Assembly (NCBI GenBank): GCA_040226215.1
Contig: JAVKFF010000152.1
Span: forward strand, 22,981-86,980
Direction: 5' to 3'
DNA from: JAVKFF01 sp040226215
GTDB taxonomy: Bacteria > Pseudomonadota > Alphaproteobacteria > DSM-16000 > Inquilinaceae
DNA length: 64,000 nt
A program made the position numbers and the translations under genes. Shown piece after piece: positions 8,426 through 16,961 of this stretch; positions within the stretch are counted from its first letter, which is position 1, and the number at the start of each line of letters is the position of its first letter. The notes below the pieces were generated by a model. The model worked only from the letters and a program-made list of their open reading frames with translations. It was not told the DNA's origin and did not search any database.

Positions 8426-9712
8426 ATGCCCGCGACCGCCATCGACCTCATCCACCGCCTGGTCGAGGACCGCAGGGAGGAAATCGTCGCGCTGACGCAG
8501 GCCCTGGTCCGCATCCCCACGATCAACCCGCCCGGCGACGCCTATGTGCCCTGCGCGGAACTGCTGGGCGACCGCTTGAAGACGCGCGGCTTTGCCGTCG
8601 AATACGTCCGTGGCCTGGACAGCCCCGGCGACACCGACGCCTATCCGCGCACCAATGTGATCGCGCGCTGGGAGTCCGGCCTGCCTGGCCCCTGCGTGCA
8701 CTTCAATGGCCATATCGACGTGGTCGAGGTCGGGCCGGGCTGGACCACCGACCCCTTCGGCGGCGAGATCCGGGACGGCAAGGTCTTCGGTCGCGGCACC
8801 TGCGACATGAAGGGCGGCATCGCCGCCGCCGTGGTGGCCGTGGAGGCGTTGATCGACGCGGATGTGCCGCTCGCCGGCGCGATCGAGATCTCCGGCACCG
8901 TCGACGAGGAGACCGGCGGCTATGGCGGGGTCGCCTATCTGGCGAAGCGGGGCTACTTCTCCCGGCCGCGGGTCGATCACGTGATCATCCCGGAGCCGTT
9001 GAACGTGGACCGCGTCTGCCTCGGCCATCGCGGCGTCTGGTGGGCGGAAGTCACCACCCACGGCCGCATCGCCCACGGCTCCATGCCCTTTCTGGGCGAC
9101 AGCGCCATCCGGCACATGACGGCCTTCCTGGAAAAGCTGGAGCACGAGCTCTACCCGAAGCTGGAGAAGAAGACGACGGCGATGCCCGTGGTGCCGGCCG
9201 GCGCCCGGCAGTCGACGCTCAACATCAACTCGCTGCATGGCGGGCTTGGCGAGGGTCATGCGGGCTTCCCCTCCGCGGTGGTGGCGCACAACTGCCGCAC
9301 CGTGCTCGATCGGCGCTATCTGATCGAGGAAAGCTATGACGAGGTCAGGGGCGAGATCGTCGACCTGCTGGAGGCGCTGAAGCGCCAGCGCAACGATTTC
9401 CGCTACGACCTCAAGGAGCTGTTCCACGTGCCGCCGACCTTGACTTCCGCCGACCAGCCGGTGGTCAAGGCCCTGGCGCGGGAGATCGAGCGGCTGTTCG
9501 GACGGCCGGCCGAGTTCATCTGCTCACCGGGCACCTACGACCAGAAGCACGTGGTGCGCATCGGCAACCTTCAGGACTGCGTCGCCTACGGCCCCGGCAT
9601 CCTGGACCTCGCCCACCAGCCCGACGAATACGTCGCCATCTACGACCTCGTGCAGTCGACCAAGGTGATGGCGGTCGCGGCCCATCATCTGCTGACGGGC
9701 GCGGTGGACTGA
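8426..9712 (+). CDS. M20 family metallopeptidase (ArgE/DapE/ACY1 group)
   Basis: Zinc-dependent hydrolase of 428 residues, probably cytoplasmic since no signal peptide is seen. Motifs: VHFNGHIDVV (first metal His and Asp), GRGTCDMKGG (bridging Asp), TVDEETGG (catalytic and metal Glu pair) and a late His in TYDQKH. The dimerisation lid follows RGVWWAEVTTHGRIAHGSMP. The family cleaves N-acyl amino acids, succinyl-diaminopimelate or dipeptides; the substrate cannot be read from the sequence. The gene is divergent from the peptide importer. Its 3' end overlaps the 3' end of the opposing aconitase-X small-subunit gene by 28 bp. The start ATG has only a weak ribosome site. Confidence 0.88.
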   Translation: MPATAIDLIHRLVEDRREEIVALTQALVRIPTINPPGDAYVPCAELLGDRLKTRGFAVEYVRGLDSPGDTDAYPRTNVIARWESGLPGPCVHFNGHIDVVEVGPGWTTDPFGGEIRDGKVFGRGTCDMKGGIAAAVVAVEALIDADVPLAGAIEISGTVDEETGGYGGVAYLAKRGYFSRPRVDHVIIPEPLNVDRVCLGHRGVWWAEVTTHGRIAHGSMPFLGDSAIRHMTAFLEKLEHELYPKLEKKTTAMPVVPAGARQSTLNINSLHGGLGEGHAGFPSAVVAHNCRTVLDRRYLIEESYDEVRGEIVDLLEALKRQRNDFRYDLKELFHVPPTLTSADQPVVKALAREIERLFGRPAEFICSPGTYDQKHVVRIGNLQDCVAYGPGILDLAHQPDEYVAIYDLVQSTKVMAVAAHHLLTGAVD

Positions 9713-10146
9713 TCCCGCGGGAGACCGGCCGGTTCGCGCGGCACCATCCGCACCCCGGCCGCGTCGGCGCTGACGGCCAGTAGCGGCGCGCCCAGGAAGG
9801 CGGCCCAGCCCGCTTCGGGCAACAGCACCACGGGGCAGTGTCGGCCGTAGAGCATCGCCGCCACCAGCGCGCCGGTAACGACGATGCCATCGGCCGCTCC
9901 CAGCACGATGGCCGCGGGCGCGGTGCCGCGCCGGATCGCCTCGGCCAGCACCGAGCTGCCGGAGGACGACCCCCGTCCCCGCGCCAGGAACAGCACACAG
10001 CCCTCAAGCCTGCGCCCGTGGTCCGGGTGATGCCGGTCGATCACGCACCCGGTCGCGGCGTCGAAGCCGCCCCAGAAGCTGAGCGGCTCGGCCAGCGCCA
10101 GCGGCCTCCCCTCGCCCTCGCCGGCGACCAGAATGCGGGGGGTCAT
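9685..10146 (-). CDS. aconitase X small (swivel domain) subunit, DUF126
   Basis: A 153-residue protein with the swivelling domain of aconitase X. It has the initial LVAGEGEGRPLALAEPLSFW segment, the DRHHP motif and the conserved serine loop GRGSSSGS. With the large subunit it should form a two-subunit dehydratase. Characterised bacterial aconitase-X enzymes dehydrate cis-3-hydroxy-L-proline; archaeal ones act on mevalonate 5-phosphate. The ATG overlaps the stop of the large-subunit gene by 4 bp, fitting a stoichiometric pair. The 3' end runs 28 bp into the convergent M20 peptidase gene. Confidence 0.85.
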   Translation of the reverse strand: MTPRILVAGEGEGRPLALAEPLSFWGGFDAATGCVIDRHHPDHGRRLEGCVLFLARGRGSSSGSSVLAEAIRRGTAPAAIVLGAADGIVVTGALVAAMLYGRHCPVVLLPEAGWAAFLGAPLLAVSADAAGVRMVPREPAGLPRDQSTAPVSR

Positions 10147-11384
10147 GCGCGCACGAAGCGCCCGGCCCGCGCCGAGGCGATGCAGTCGGCCAGCGAGCCG
10201 AAGGCGACGTCGATGCCGAGATTGCCCGGCGCGTACCAGGCCCACTTGCCGGAGTTGGTCATCATCGGTCCGGCGGCCTCAGCCATCACCGGACCGAGAT
10301 AGGTGCAGGTGTCGACGACGAGGGAAACACCACCTGAAGCGAGATCTGAAAGCCAGCCGTTTTTCTCTATTTTCTCAACGATATCCCGGCTTGTATTCAC
10401 GTAGATAGGCACCTTGGCGCGCGGACCGGCGATCAAGTTCATCAATGTTGAAAACTCTGCTTCCGAATAGTGCGGCGTGCCGAGGCTGACGGCCGTGATC
10501 GGCGTGCCCGGCGCCACCTGGGAAAGCCGGTCGACGGCGGCGCGCAGTTCGCTGCCGGTGACCGGCTCGCGCTCGATGTCCGTCCGGCCGCGCAGCGCCG
10601 ACTCCAGGTCCGGCGCCTCGGGTGTCAGCCCGACCGCGTGGAACAATGCCACCGATCCCGCCGAGGCGGCGGTTGCACCGAGCGCCTTCAGGTCCGCCTC
10701 GGTCAGGTCGCCCGGCAGGCCGGTGATCGCCGGGATGCGCTCGCCCGTCCGGCTGCCCACCACCGCGCCAACCGCGACGGCGAGCAGGTTGCGGTCCCAG
10801 TCTTCCGGTGCGTCGACGAGGTCGAAGACGACGCCCGCACCCCGGTTCTCCGCGAGATGCAGCCCCGTTGCCGGGGCCAGGCCGGTCAGCGCGCAGGCCA
10901 GATCGACGAAGTCGCCATAGCGCTCGGTCCGCGCGCCGATGACGGAGTTGGCGAAGACGATGGCGTTCGACTCGCCCCAGGCGATCTGCTCGCCGAAGCG
11001 CGGCCGGAAAATGGTCTGATAGGGCGCGCAGGTGAAGGTGGGCAGGCAGCCCAGCGCCTCATGCGCGTGCATCAGCGCCTCGCCGTCGCGGCGCAGTCCT
11101 GCCTCGCCCCGGAAATGCTCTGGATGGATCAGGTCGATCGACCCCACATTCAGCGTCGTCGGCACCGCCACCCGGCCGCCCAGGTCGACGAAGCGGCGGA
11201 CGAAGTCGAGGCTGACCTGGCCGTGGTAGAGGCAGCCGTCGATATGGGCGCCGGCGATGGCGAGCAGGCGTTCCGCTCCCACCGCCTCGGCGTAGCGCTC
11301 AAGCAGCCCGAAGGCGAGCGCCGCCGCCTCGCCCCGGGCGCCGTCCCTGACCGCCTTCTGGGTGTCATCTGGCCGGAGAGTCAT
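10143..11384 (-). CDS. aconitase X large (catalytic) subunit, DUF521; probable cis-3-hydroxyproline dehydratase-type enzyme
   Basis: A 413-residue aconitase-X catalytic subunit. Recognisable segments are GAHIDGCLYHG with Cys51, VAVPTTLNVGSIDL, Cys113 and Cys119 (CLPTFTCAPYQ), FANSVIGARTERYGDF and a late VDTCTYLGPV; the cysteines are candidate Fe-S ligands. Known bacterial members convert cis-3-hydroxy-L-proline to a pyrroline carboxylate, but the family also holds enzymes on other hydroxy acids. The TRAP transporter upstream on the same strand could deliver the substrate. A 272-bp gap with a structured repeat separates them, so they may be separate transcripts. Confidence 0.85.
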   Translation of the reverse strand: MTLRPDDTQKAVRDGARGEAAALAFGLLERYAEAVGAERLLAIAGAHIDGCLYHGQVSLDFVRRFVDLGGRVAVPTTLNVGSIDLIHPEHFRGEAGLRRDGEALMHAHEALGCLPTFTCAPYQTIFRPRFGEQIAWGESNAIVFANSVIGARTERYGDFVDLACALTGLAPATGLHLAENRGAGVVFDLVDAPEDWDRNLLAVAVGAVVGSRTGERIPAITGLPGDLTEADLKALGATAASAGSVALFHAVGLTPEAPDLESALRGRTDIEREPVTGSELRAAVDRLSQVAPGTPITAVSLGTPHYSEAEFSTLMNLIAGPRAKVPIYVNTSRDIVEKIEKNGWLSDLASGGVSLVVDTCTYLGPVMAEAAGPMMTNSGKWAWYAPGNLGIDVAFGSLADCIASARAGRFVRA

Positions 11385-11510
11385 GACCGCAGCCTCCGGC
11401 GCCGCAACGACCGCGTCAAGCGCGCTGGCCGGGCGGCAGAGATCGGAGGTCGGATTTCAGACATCGGATCGCAGTCGCCACACAACTAATTGAATTCAAG
11501 CCACTTCTCT

Positions 11511-11593
11511 TGTCATCCCCGCGAAAGCGGGGATCCAGGGGTCCGGGCAACCTGCCGCCTCACCCTGGATCCCCAATCAAGTTGGGGATGACG
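11511..11593. repeat. 82-83 bp structured intergenic repeat, copy 1
   Basis: Begins TGTCATCCCC and ends GGGGATGACG. It folds as two hairpins, left CCCCGC/GCGGGG and right ATCCCCAA/TTGGGGAT, joined by a central pairing CCAGG/CCTGG. Copies of the same length and plan lie at 36819-36900 and 54155-54236. The stems differ between copies but still pair. It sits in the 272-bp gap between the dctP-type gene and the aconitase-X genes; the rest of that gap shows nothing else recognisable. Confidence 0.8.
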
Positions 11594-11656
11594 AATGCTG
11601 TTTAGATTCAATCCGCTGTCCCGGGACGCGGCCGCGCCCCGGGATCTGCCGCCCCC

Positions 11657-12667
11657 TCAGCGCACCGCCTCGGCGAGGTCGCGCAGGCGCTCGTATTCCG
11701 CCCAGACGGCGGGATCGGCCTCCAGCACGCCGGCCGCCACCTCGGCGAACAGCGCCTCCATCTCGGCCTGCTCCTCAGCGGAGAGCTCGAGGATCTGGCC
11801 GCCATTGTCGAGCCAGAGCTGGTTGGCGTTTGCGACGTTGTCGATGCCCCATTGCAGCACCGCCTGCTCGGCCGCCCGGCCGGCCTCCAGGATGGCCGTG
11901 CGCACCTCTTCCGGCTGCGCCTGGAACCAGTCCTCGTTCACCACATTGAGCGAGACCACGGTGGAGAAGTTGAGGTCGGTGACGTACTCCGCCACATCCC
12001 AGTACTGGAAGGCGGTCAGGATGGGCATGCCGGCCAGCATGCCATCCACGGCGCCGGACTGCAGCGCCGGCACCACCTCCGACAGGGCCAGCGGCAGGGC
12101 GGAGGCGCCGACCGCCGCCATCGGCTCCATCTGCAGGGGCGAGGCGAAGGTGCGGACCTTGAGGCCGTCGAAATCGTCGAGCGTCTCGACCGGCGTGGTC
12201 GACAGGATCAGGATGGGCGAATTGTAGATCGCCCCGATCACCCGGATGCCGCTGTCGAGCGCGAAGCTCTCCAGATGGTCGCGATAGTCGGGGTCGTGGA
12301 TCACCCGGGCGACATGCTCGCCGTCCTCGAACAGGCCCGGCGCGTCGAAGATCTGGAAGCGCGGATCGGTGCCGACCAGGAAGGAGGCCGGGGTGATGAA
12401 GCTCTCGATGGTGCCGAACAGCACGCCCTCGGCCATGCGCGGGATGGTGCCGAGCTGGCTCGCCGGATAGATCTCGACCGTCACCTGGTCGCCGACCCGG
12501 GCCGCCAGTTCCTCGGCGAAGACCTGCTGCCACTGGTGCTGCACGTCGTTGATGGTGGCGCTGGCCAGCCGCATGGTCGTCTGCGCCGGGGCGCTGAGGG
12601 TGGTGGCCGCGAGGATGGCCAGGGCGCCGGCGCCGGCGATGGTCGAACGCGTGAGCATGGTGGTCAT
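11657..12667 (-). CDS. TRAP transporter substrate-binding protein, DctP family
   Basis: Periplasmic solute receptor of 336 residues. A Sec signal peptide ends near APAQ, followed by TTMRLASATINDVQHQWQQV. Family features are YPASQLGTIPRMAEGV, the substrate-carboxylate Arg in GLKVRTFASP (about residue 172) and LPLALSEVVPALQSGAVDG. The retained Arg suggests an organic or amino acid ligand. It is the last gene of a dctQ-dctM-dctP cluster, 27 bp after dctM. Alternative starts exist at residues 1 and 4. The ligand is unknown. Confidence 0.92.
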   Translation of the reverse strand: MTTMLTRSTIAGAGALAILAATTLSAPAQTTMRLASATINDVQHQWQQVFAEELAARVGDQVTVEIYPASQLGTIPRMAEGVLFGTIESFITPASFLVGTDPRFQIFDAPGLFEDGEHVARVIHDPDYRDHLESFALDSGIRVIGAIYNSPILILSTTPVETLDDFDGLKVRTFASPLQMEPMAAVGASALPLALSEVVPALQSGAVDGMLAGMPILTAFQYWDVAEYVTDLNFSTVVSLNVVNEDWFQAQPEEVRTAILEAGRAAEQAVLQWGIDNVANANQLWLDNGGQILELSAEEQAEMEALFAEVAAGVLEADPAVWAEYERLRDLAEAVR

Positions 12668-12694
12668 GGTCTTTCCTCCTCCTTGGGTGGATGC

Positions 12695-13966
12695 CTACAA
12701 CAAGGCCGGGAGCGCCAGCGACAGGGCCGGCACATAGGTGATGATCGCAAGGCTGACGATCTGGATCGCCAGGAAGGGCAGGATGCCGCGCCAGATCGCG
12801 ATGACGTCCCTGGTCATGACCGACTGGGCGACGAAGATGTTGAGGCCGAAGGGCGGCGTGAACATGCCGATCGACAGGTTCACGGTCATGATGATCCCGA
12901 AGTGGACCGGGTCGATGCCGAGATGGCCGATCACCGGGATCAGGATCGGGGTCAGCACCAGGATCGCCGAGGTGGGGTCGAGGAAGCAGCCCAGCAGCAG
13001 CAGGAAGACGTTGATCGCGATGAGGAACTCCGCCTGCCCGAGGCCGAGATCGGCGATCCAGGCGACCAGCCCCTGCGGTACGCCCTGGATCGTCAGCAGG
13101 TAGGAGAAGACCCCGGCCGCGGCGACGATCACCAGCACCTGGGTGGTCAGGTAGACGCTCTCCACGGCGGTCGCCAGGATGTCACGCCAGCCCAGGCTGC
13201 GATAGAGGAAGCGGCCGACCAGCATGGCGTAGAGGCAGGCCACGCCGCCGGCTTCCGTCGGCGAGAACCAGCCGGCATAGATGCCCACCAGGATCACCGC
13301 CGGCATCAGCAGCGCCGCCCAGGCCTGCCGGCTGGCGGCGACGAAGCGGCCGAACTCGAAACCGGCATGGCGGGGCACGCCGCGCAGATTGGCCCAGATC
13401 ACGATGTAGCCCGCCATCATGCCGGCGATCAGCAGTCCCGGCAGCAGGCCGGCCTGGAACAGCCGCGGGATCGACTGCTCCGCGCTGGCACCGTAGAGGA
13501 TCATGGCGATCGACGGCGGCACGACGATGGCGATCGAGCCCGACGAGGTGACGAGGCCCGCGGCGAAGCGGGTCGAGTAGCCCGACTGCAGCAGGCTGGG
13601 ATAGAGCGTGCGGCCGATGGCGGCGACCGTCGCCGGGCTGGAGCCGGAAATGGCGCCCATCAGCGTCGCCGTGCCCACCGTGGCGATCCCCAGCGAGCCA
13701 CGCACATGGCCGGTCAGCGACAGCACCCAGGTGACCAGGCGTTCGGCGATGCCGCTGCGGCCCATGAGTTCGCCCGCGAAAATGAAGAATGGCACGGCCA
13801 GCAGGGCGTACTGGTCCACCCCGCCGAACATCACCTGGTGCAGGGTCAGCGGCGGCAGCGTGGTGAAGACGACGAGGGTGACCGTCGCCGCGGCCAGCAG
13901 GACGGCGAAGACCGGCACGCCGAAAAGGAACAGCGCCACCGGCAGCGCGACCAGCGTCCAGGTCAT
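12695..13966 (-). CDS. TRAP transporter large permease, DctM family
   Basis: Large membrane subunit of 423 residues and about twelve hydrophobic segments, starting MTWTLVALPVALFLFGVPVF. Family motifs include the PFFIFAGELMGRSGIAERLV loop, ISGSSPATVAAIGRTLYPSL and the late GMFTPPFGLNIFVA segment. It drives Na+- or H+-coupled uptake with DctQ and DctP. The ATG overlaps the dctQ stop by 4 bp. Confidence 0.93.
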   Translation of the reverse strand: MTWTLVALPVALFLFGVPVFAVLLAAATVTLVVFTTLPPLTLHQVMFGGVDQYALLAVPFFIFAGELMGRSGIAERLVTWVLSLTGHVRGSLGIATVGTATLMGAISGSSPATVAAIGRTLYPSLLQSGYSTRFAAGLVTSSGSIAIVVPPSIAMILYGASAEQSIPRLFQAGLLPGLLIAGMMAGYIVIWANLRGVPRHAGFEFGRFVAASRQAWAALLMPAVILVGIYAGWFSPTEAGGVACLYAMLVGRFLYRSLGWRDILATAVESVYLTTQVLVIVAAAGVFSYLLTIQGVPQGLVAWIADLGLGQAEFLIAINVFLLLLGCFLDPTSAILVLTPILIPVIGHLGIDPVHFGIIMTVNLSIGMFTPPFGLNIFVAQSVMTRDVIAIWRGILPFLAIQIVSLAIITYVPALSLALPALL

Positions 13967-14502
13967 CGCCCCTCCCCGCGCGCCGCCGGCGCCATCAGGC
14001 CTGGCGCGGCGAAGGCGGCGAGCCGCACGATGCCGCGCAGGCCCGCCAGCAACGCCGTCAGCGCCATGCCGACCAGCACCGCGGCATGCGGCACGGCCAT
14101 GGGGATATCGGCCGCCATGCTGACCTGTCCCAGCCTGGCCAGGCGATCGACGAAGCCGAAGGATTGCAGGGCGACATACCCCGCCAGTACCGCCAGTCCG
14201 ATGTCGAGCATGCCCGTCCGCAGGGCGCCCCAGCGGCCGCGGAACAGCCGTGCCGCCAGGTCGAAGCCCAGATGCCGGTCCCTCCCGGTCACCAGCACGG
14301 TGCCGATGAACACGATCCAGACCATGGAGAAGACCAGGACCTCGTCAGAGCCGTCGATCGCCCGGCCGACGACATAGCGGCCCGCCGCGTTGGCCACGTT
14401 GAGCAGCACCATGGCGACGAGCAGCAGACCGAGAAGGCCGGCGACCACGCGCTCCGTCGCAACGAGGACGCGGCCGAGCGGCGCGCCGGCTCTCCTGGTC
14501 AA
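13963..14502 (-). CDS. TRAP transporter small permease, DctQ family (TTG start)
   Basis: Small membrane subunit of about 179 residues with four hydrophobic segments (VVAGLLGLLLVAMVLLNVAN first) and the DctQ motif around DEVLVFSMVWIVFIGTVLV. No ATG gives a normal-length protein: the ATGs farther upstream lie inside the GST gene. A TTG at 14502 sits 10 nt after AGGAG and gives the usual family length, so I choose it. It begins 13 bp after the GST stop and overlaps dctM by 4 bp. Confidence 0.85.
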   Translation of the reverse strand: MTRRAGAPLGRVLVATERVVAGLLGLLLVAMVLLNVANAAGRYVVGRAIDGSDEVLVFSMVWIVFIGTVLVTGRDRHLGFDLAARLFRGRWGALRTGMLDIGLAVLAGYVALQSFGFVDRLARLGQVSMAADIPMAVPHAAVLVGMALTALLAGLRGIVRLAAFAAPGLMAPAARGEGR

Positions 14503-14515
14503 GGCCCGGGCGCTC

Positions 14516-15118
14516 CTAGCCGCCGGTGGCCTTCTGGAAGGCAGGCCGCTCCCGGATCGCCCCGATCCATCGGTCGACATTGGGGATCGACGGCAGGTCG
14601 ATCGGGAAGTTGACGCAGCGGTGCACGATGGGCGCCAGGGCAATGTCGGCCAGGCTCACGGCCTCGCCGGCGATCCAGTCCCTTCCGTCCAGCGCCCCGT
14701 CGAGGATCTTCAGCGCGCCCGCCACTTCCTTGGCCATGTCGCCGAAAATGGCGGCGCGGTCCGCCGGCGCGTTCTTCGAATCCTTGAAGACCGCGACATA
14801 GGCCGTGTTGAGGGTGGCCAGCAGCCAGTCCATCCAGCGCTCGACCTGGCTGCGCTCGCCGAGATCGCTCGGATAGAGCTCGCTGCCGGACTTGGAGGCC
14901 AGGTAGCGCAGGATGGTGTTGGACTCCCAGATCACCAGATCGCCGTCGATCAGCGTCGGCACCTTGGCGTTGGGGTTGAGGGCGAGGTAGTCGGCCGTCT
15001 GGGTGTTGTCGAACTGGCGGCCGTAGTCCTCGCGCTGGTAGTCGATGCCCAGTTCCTCGAGCAGGAACAGGACCTTCTGGACATTGCCGGACGTGCTGCG
15101 GCCCAACAGGCGGATCAT
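14516..15118 (-). CDS. glutathione S-transferase family protein
   Basis: A 200-residue GST. The thioredoxin-fold half starts MIRLLGRSTSGNVQKVLFLL, with Ser9/Ser11 in the catalytic region and the cis-Pro motif NAKVPTLIDG, then the glutathione-binding WESNTILRYLA. The helical C-terminal half has AGEAVSLADIALAPI. AAGGAG precedes the ATG at 15118. It lies between the RidA gene and the TRAP genes. GST-fold proteins in catabolic clusters sometimes isomerise ring-cleavage products with glutathione (maleylpyruvate, maleylacetoacetate); that role is possible beside the dioxygenase-like gene at 18.0-19.2 kb but unproven. Confidence 0.9.
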   Translation of the reverse strand: MIRLLGRSTSGNVQKVLFLLEELGIDYQREDYGRQFDNTQTADYLALNPNAKVPTLIDGDLVIWESNTILRYLASKSGSELYPSDLGERSQVERWMDWLLATLNTAYVAVFKDSKNAPADRAAIFGDMAKEVAGALKILDGALDGRDWIAGEAVSLADIALAPIVHRCVNFPIDLPSIPNVDRWIGAIRERPAFQKATGG

Positions 15119-15155
15119 GGGGTGCTCCTTAAAGGCGTCGGTTAGGGAGAGCCGC

Positions 15156-15659
15156 TCAGAGCGGCTTGTAGGCGATGGCGTCCATCTCGATCTTGCACTC
15201 GATGGCGGCGCGCGCCTCGACCGTCGTACGGGCGAGCATCGCGTCGGGGAAATATTCCGCGAAAACACGGTTGTAGCGGCCGAAATTGCGTGGATCCTCG
15301 AGGTAGACGGTGACCTTCACCACGTCCTCGAGGTCGGCGCCGGCCGCCTTCAGCACGCGGCGGACGGACTCGATCGTCCAGCGCGTCTCCTCCTCGATAT
15401 TGCCGACGCACATATTGCCATTCTCGTCCTTGGCGACCTGGCCGGAGACGAAGATGAAGTCGCCGGCCCGCACGCCCGGATGGAACGGCAGATTGGGGTT
15501 GCGCTTGCCGACCGGCTGGATGCCACTCTTGGCGGCGGCTGGCGGCGATTTCGCCGCCGCGGCTGCCCTGGGTGCCGCCTTCGGTGCGGCCTTGGACGAT
15601 GCCTTCGCCTTCGGCGCCTTGGTCTTGGTGGCCTTTGACTTCGTGTCAGCCTTCGCCAT
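15156..15659 (-). CDS. RidA/YjgF family protein with a Lys/Ala-rich N-terminal tail
   Basis: A 167-residue protein. Residues 1 to about 45 are a low-complexity Lys/Ala/Pro tail (MAKADTKSKATKTKAPKAKA and onward) like histone-H1-type bacterial proteins. The rest is a full RidA domain: the HPGVRAGDFIFVSGQVA segment, the ligand-binding Arg in LARTTVEA and the Glu in CKIEMDAIAY, both retained. RidA proteins hydrolyse imine or enamine intermediates; relatives deaminate ring-cleavage products. It starts 33 bp after the LVIVD gene and lies 37 bp before the GST gene, so it is probably in that operon. The tail is unusual for the family. Confidence 0.88.
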   Translation of the reverse strand: MAKADTKSKATKTKAPKAKASSKAAPKAAPRAAAAAKSPPAAAKSGIQPVGKRNPNLPFHPGVRAGDFIFVSGQVAKDENGNMCVGNIEEETRWTIESVRRVLKAAGADLEDVVKVTVYLEDPRNFGRYNRVFAEYFPDAMLARTTVEARAAIECKIEMDAIAYKPL

Positions 15660-15692
15660 TCGTCGTGCCTCCTGCCCTCGTGCTGGTCCCGG

Positions 15693-16820
15693 TCACATGA
15701 CCGTGGTTTCGATGATGTCGACCCCGTTGATGCGGTCGATCAGGTAGATCAGCCCCCGGCTGTCGATCGTCACGTCGTTGGAGGACGAGCGCTGCTCGCC
15801 GGCCGGCGGATCGGGCATATAATAGCCCACTTCCCTGGGCGCGTAGGGATCGGCGATGTCGACCAGGCGCAGTCCCTGGGCGAACCAGGCGAACGGCAGC
15901 ACGGTGCCGGAGAAGCGCTCGGAGGGCTGGTGGCAGCCGGTCATCGGCGGCTGCGGACTGCCGTCGCGGTCGAGACCCGGCACCTGGAAGGTGGAGATCG
16001 GGATCGGCAGGCGCTCCTCGGTGATGTCGTAGATCCAGGTGAAGGCGGGTGCGGAGGGCCACAGCTTGGCCACGTCCTCGTCCGCCACGACCATGATCTT
16101 CCGGCCCTTCAGCGGCGTCGGTATCGGCAGGCAGGTATGGGTCGGGTGCGGAAAGGCCGGGCTGGTGTTGAGCTGGGAGATCAGCTTCGGTTTCGCCATG
16201 TCCTCGATGTCGAGGATGAACAGGCCGTGGTGCCAGTAGCTGACATAGAGCCGGTTGCCCATGCGCAGCGGGTGGTGGCAGCGCGGCGGCACCCAGTTGT
16301 CCCAGGGATAGCTCTCCCCGCCCGCCTTCCACTGGCCGGGGATCCACCAGCGTCCGACCTCCTCCGGCCGCTCCGGATCCTTGAGGTCGAGGATCATCAT
16401 GATGTTGCCGACATAGCCCTCGGCGGTCGGCGAGATATAGGCGTAGCGGCCGTCGAAATCGTAGCGGTGCACGCCGCGGCCGGCGGTGCGCCACTTGTGG
16501 ATCTCGCGCGGGTTGGCGGGATCGGAGACGTCGTAGATGCCAAGCCCGCCGCCGAAGCCGGGATCGCCATCCTGACCCAGCTTCTCGTGGTTGACGATCA
16601 TGATGTCGCCGGCGACCCGCACCTTGTGGGAGTGCCAGCCCTCCGGCATGTCGATGCGGGCCAGCACCTTCGGATGCGCCGGATCGGCCACGTCGACGAT
16701 GGTCGTGCCCGAGGGCTGGCGCATGTGGCCGATGAACAGGGTCGTGCCTTCGACCCAGACCTGGCCACCGCCCGGACAGTCGATATGACCGACGAGCCGG
16801 GTGTTGAGGGCTTCCGCCAT
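15693..16820 (-). CDS. LVIVD-repeat beta-propeller protein
   Basis: A 375-residue protein made of repeats in which a strand such as GLGIYDVSDPANPREI or GLRLVDIADPYAPREV recurs about every 50 residues, the LVIVD pattern predicted to form a beta-propeller. His-rich loops (GWHSHKVRV, GVHRYDF, PPRCHHPLRM, HPTHTCLP) could bind metal and are reminiscent of selenium-binding-type propellers. No signal peptide is visible, so it is probably cytoplasmic. No reaction can be assigned. It probably heads the LVIVD-ridA-GST-TRAP operon, 141 bp downstream of the FHMPC dehydrogenase gene. Confidence 0.8.
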   Translation of the reverse strand: MAEALNTRLVGHIDCPGGGQVWVEGTTLFIGHMRQPSGTTIVDVADPAHPKVLARIDMPEGWHSHKVRVAGDIMIVNHEKLGQDGDPGFGGGLGIYDVSDPANPREIHKWRTAGRGVHRYDFDGRYAYISPTAEGYVGNIMMILDLKDPERPEEVGRWWIPGQWKAGGESYPWDNWVPPRCHHPLRMGNRLYVSYWHHGLFILDIEDMAKPKLISQLNTSPAFPHPTHTCLPIPTPLKGRKIMVVADEDVAKLWPSAPAFTWIYDITEERLPIPISTFQVPGLDRDGSPQPPMTGCHQPSERFSGTVLPFAWFAQGLRLVDIADPYAPREVGYYMPDPPAGEQRSSSNDVTIDSRGLIYLIDRINGVDIIETTVM

Positions 16821-16935
16821 GGGATATCGCTTCCTTCCAGCCGTGCCCGTACGCCGTCCGCGTGGCGCGCGGGCCGGGATAATGCAGGGCGTGTCCGCAG
16901 GTGCAAGCCGCGACCGGCGGCGTCCGATCTTGGAC

Positions 16936-16957
16936 GCCGCGGCCGCGCGGCCGCGGC
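16936..16957. terminator. perfect 22-bp GC palindrome just past the dehydrogenase gene; possible terminator
   Basis: A perfect palindrome of only G and C, with arms GCCGCGGCCGC, lies 5 bp beyond the stop of the dehydrogenase gene at 16962-17879 on the minus strand. It could form a very stable stem. No T-run follows on the minus strand, so it may terminate weakly or protect the 3' end rather than act as a classic intrinsic terminator. Confidence 0.4.
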
Positions 16958-16961
16958 CGGG

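Noticed and set aside
11511..11593. Insertion-sequence remnant
   Set aside because: No transposase fragment or target duplication is visible, and three copies keep exact length and pairing, so it is listed as a structured repeat.
11852..14377. An 841-codon open frame on the plus strand over the TRAP genes
   Set aside because: It is antisense to well-supported dctP, dctM and dctQ genes, its protein is low-complexity and rich in Arg, Gly, His and Asp, and it has no motif. High GC gives many such long frames; others over 5951-8236, 15930-18143 and 39218-42241 were dropped for the same reason.
16936..16957. Replication origin or attachment site
   Set aside because: A GC-only palindrome just past a gene end fits a transcript-end hairpin better; no DnaA boxes, integrase or tRNA lie near.
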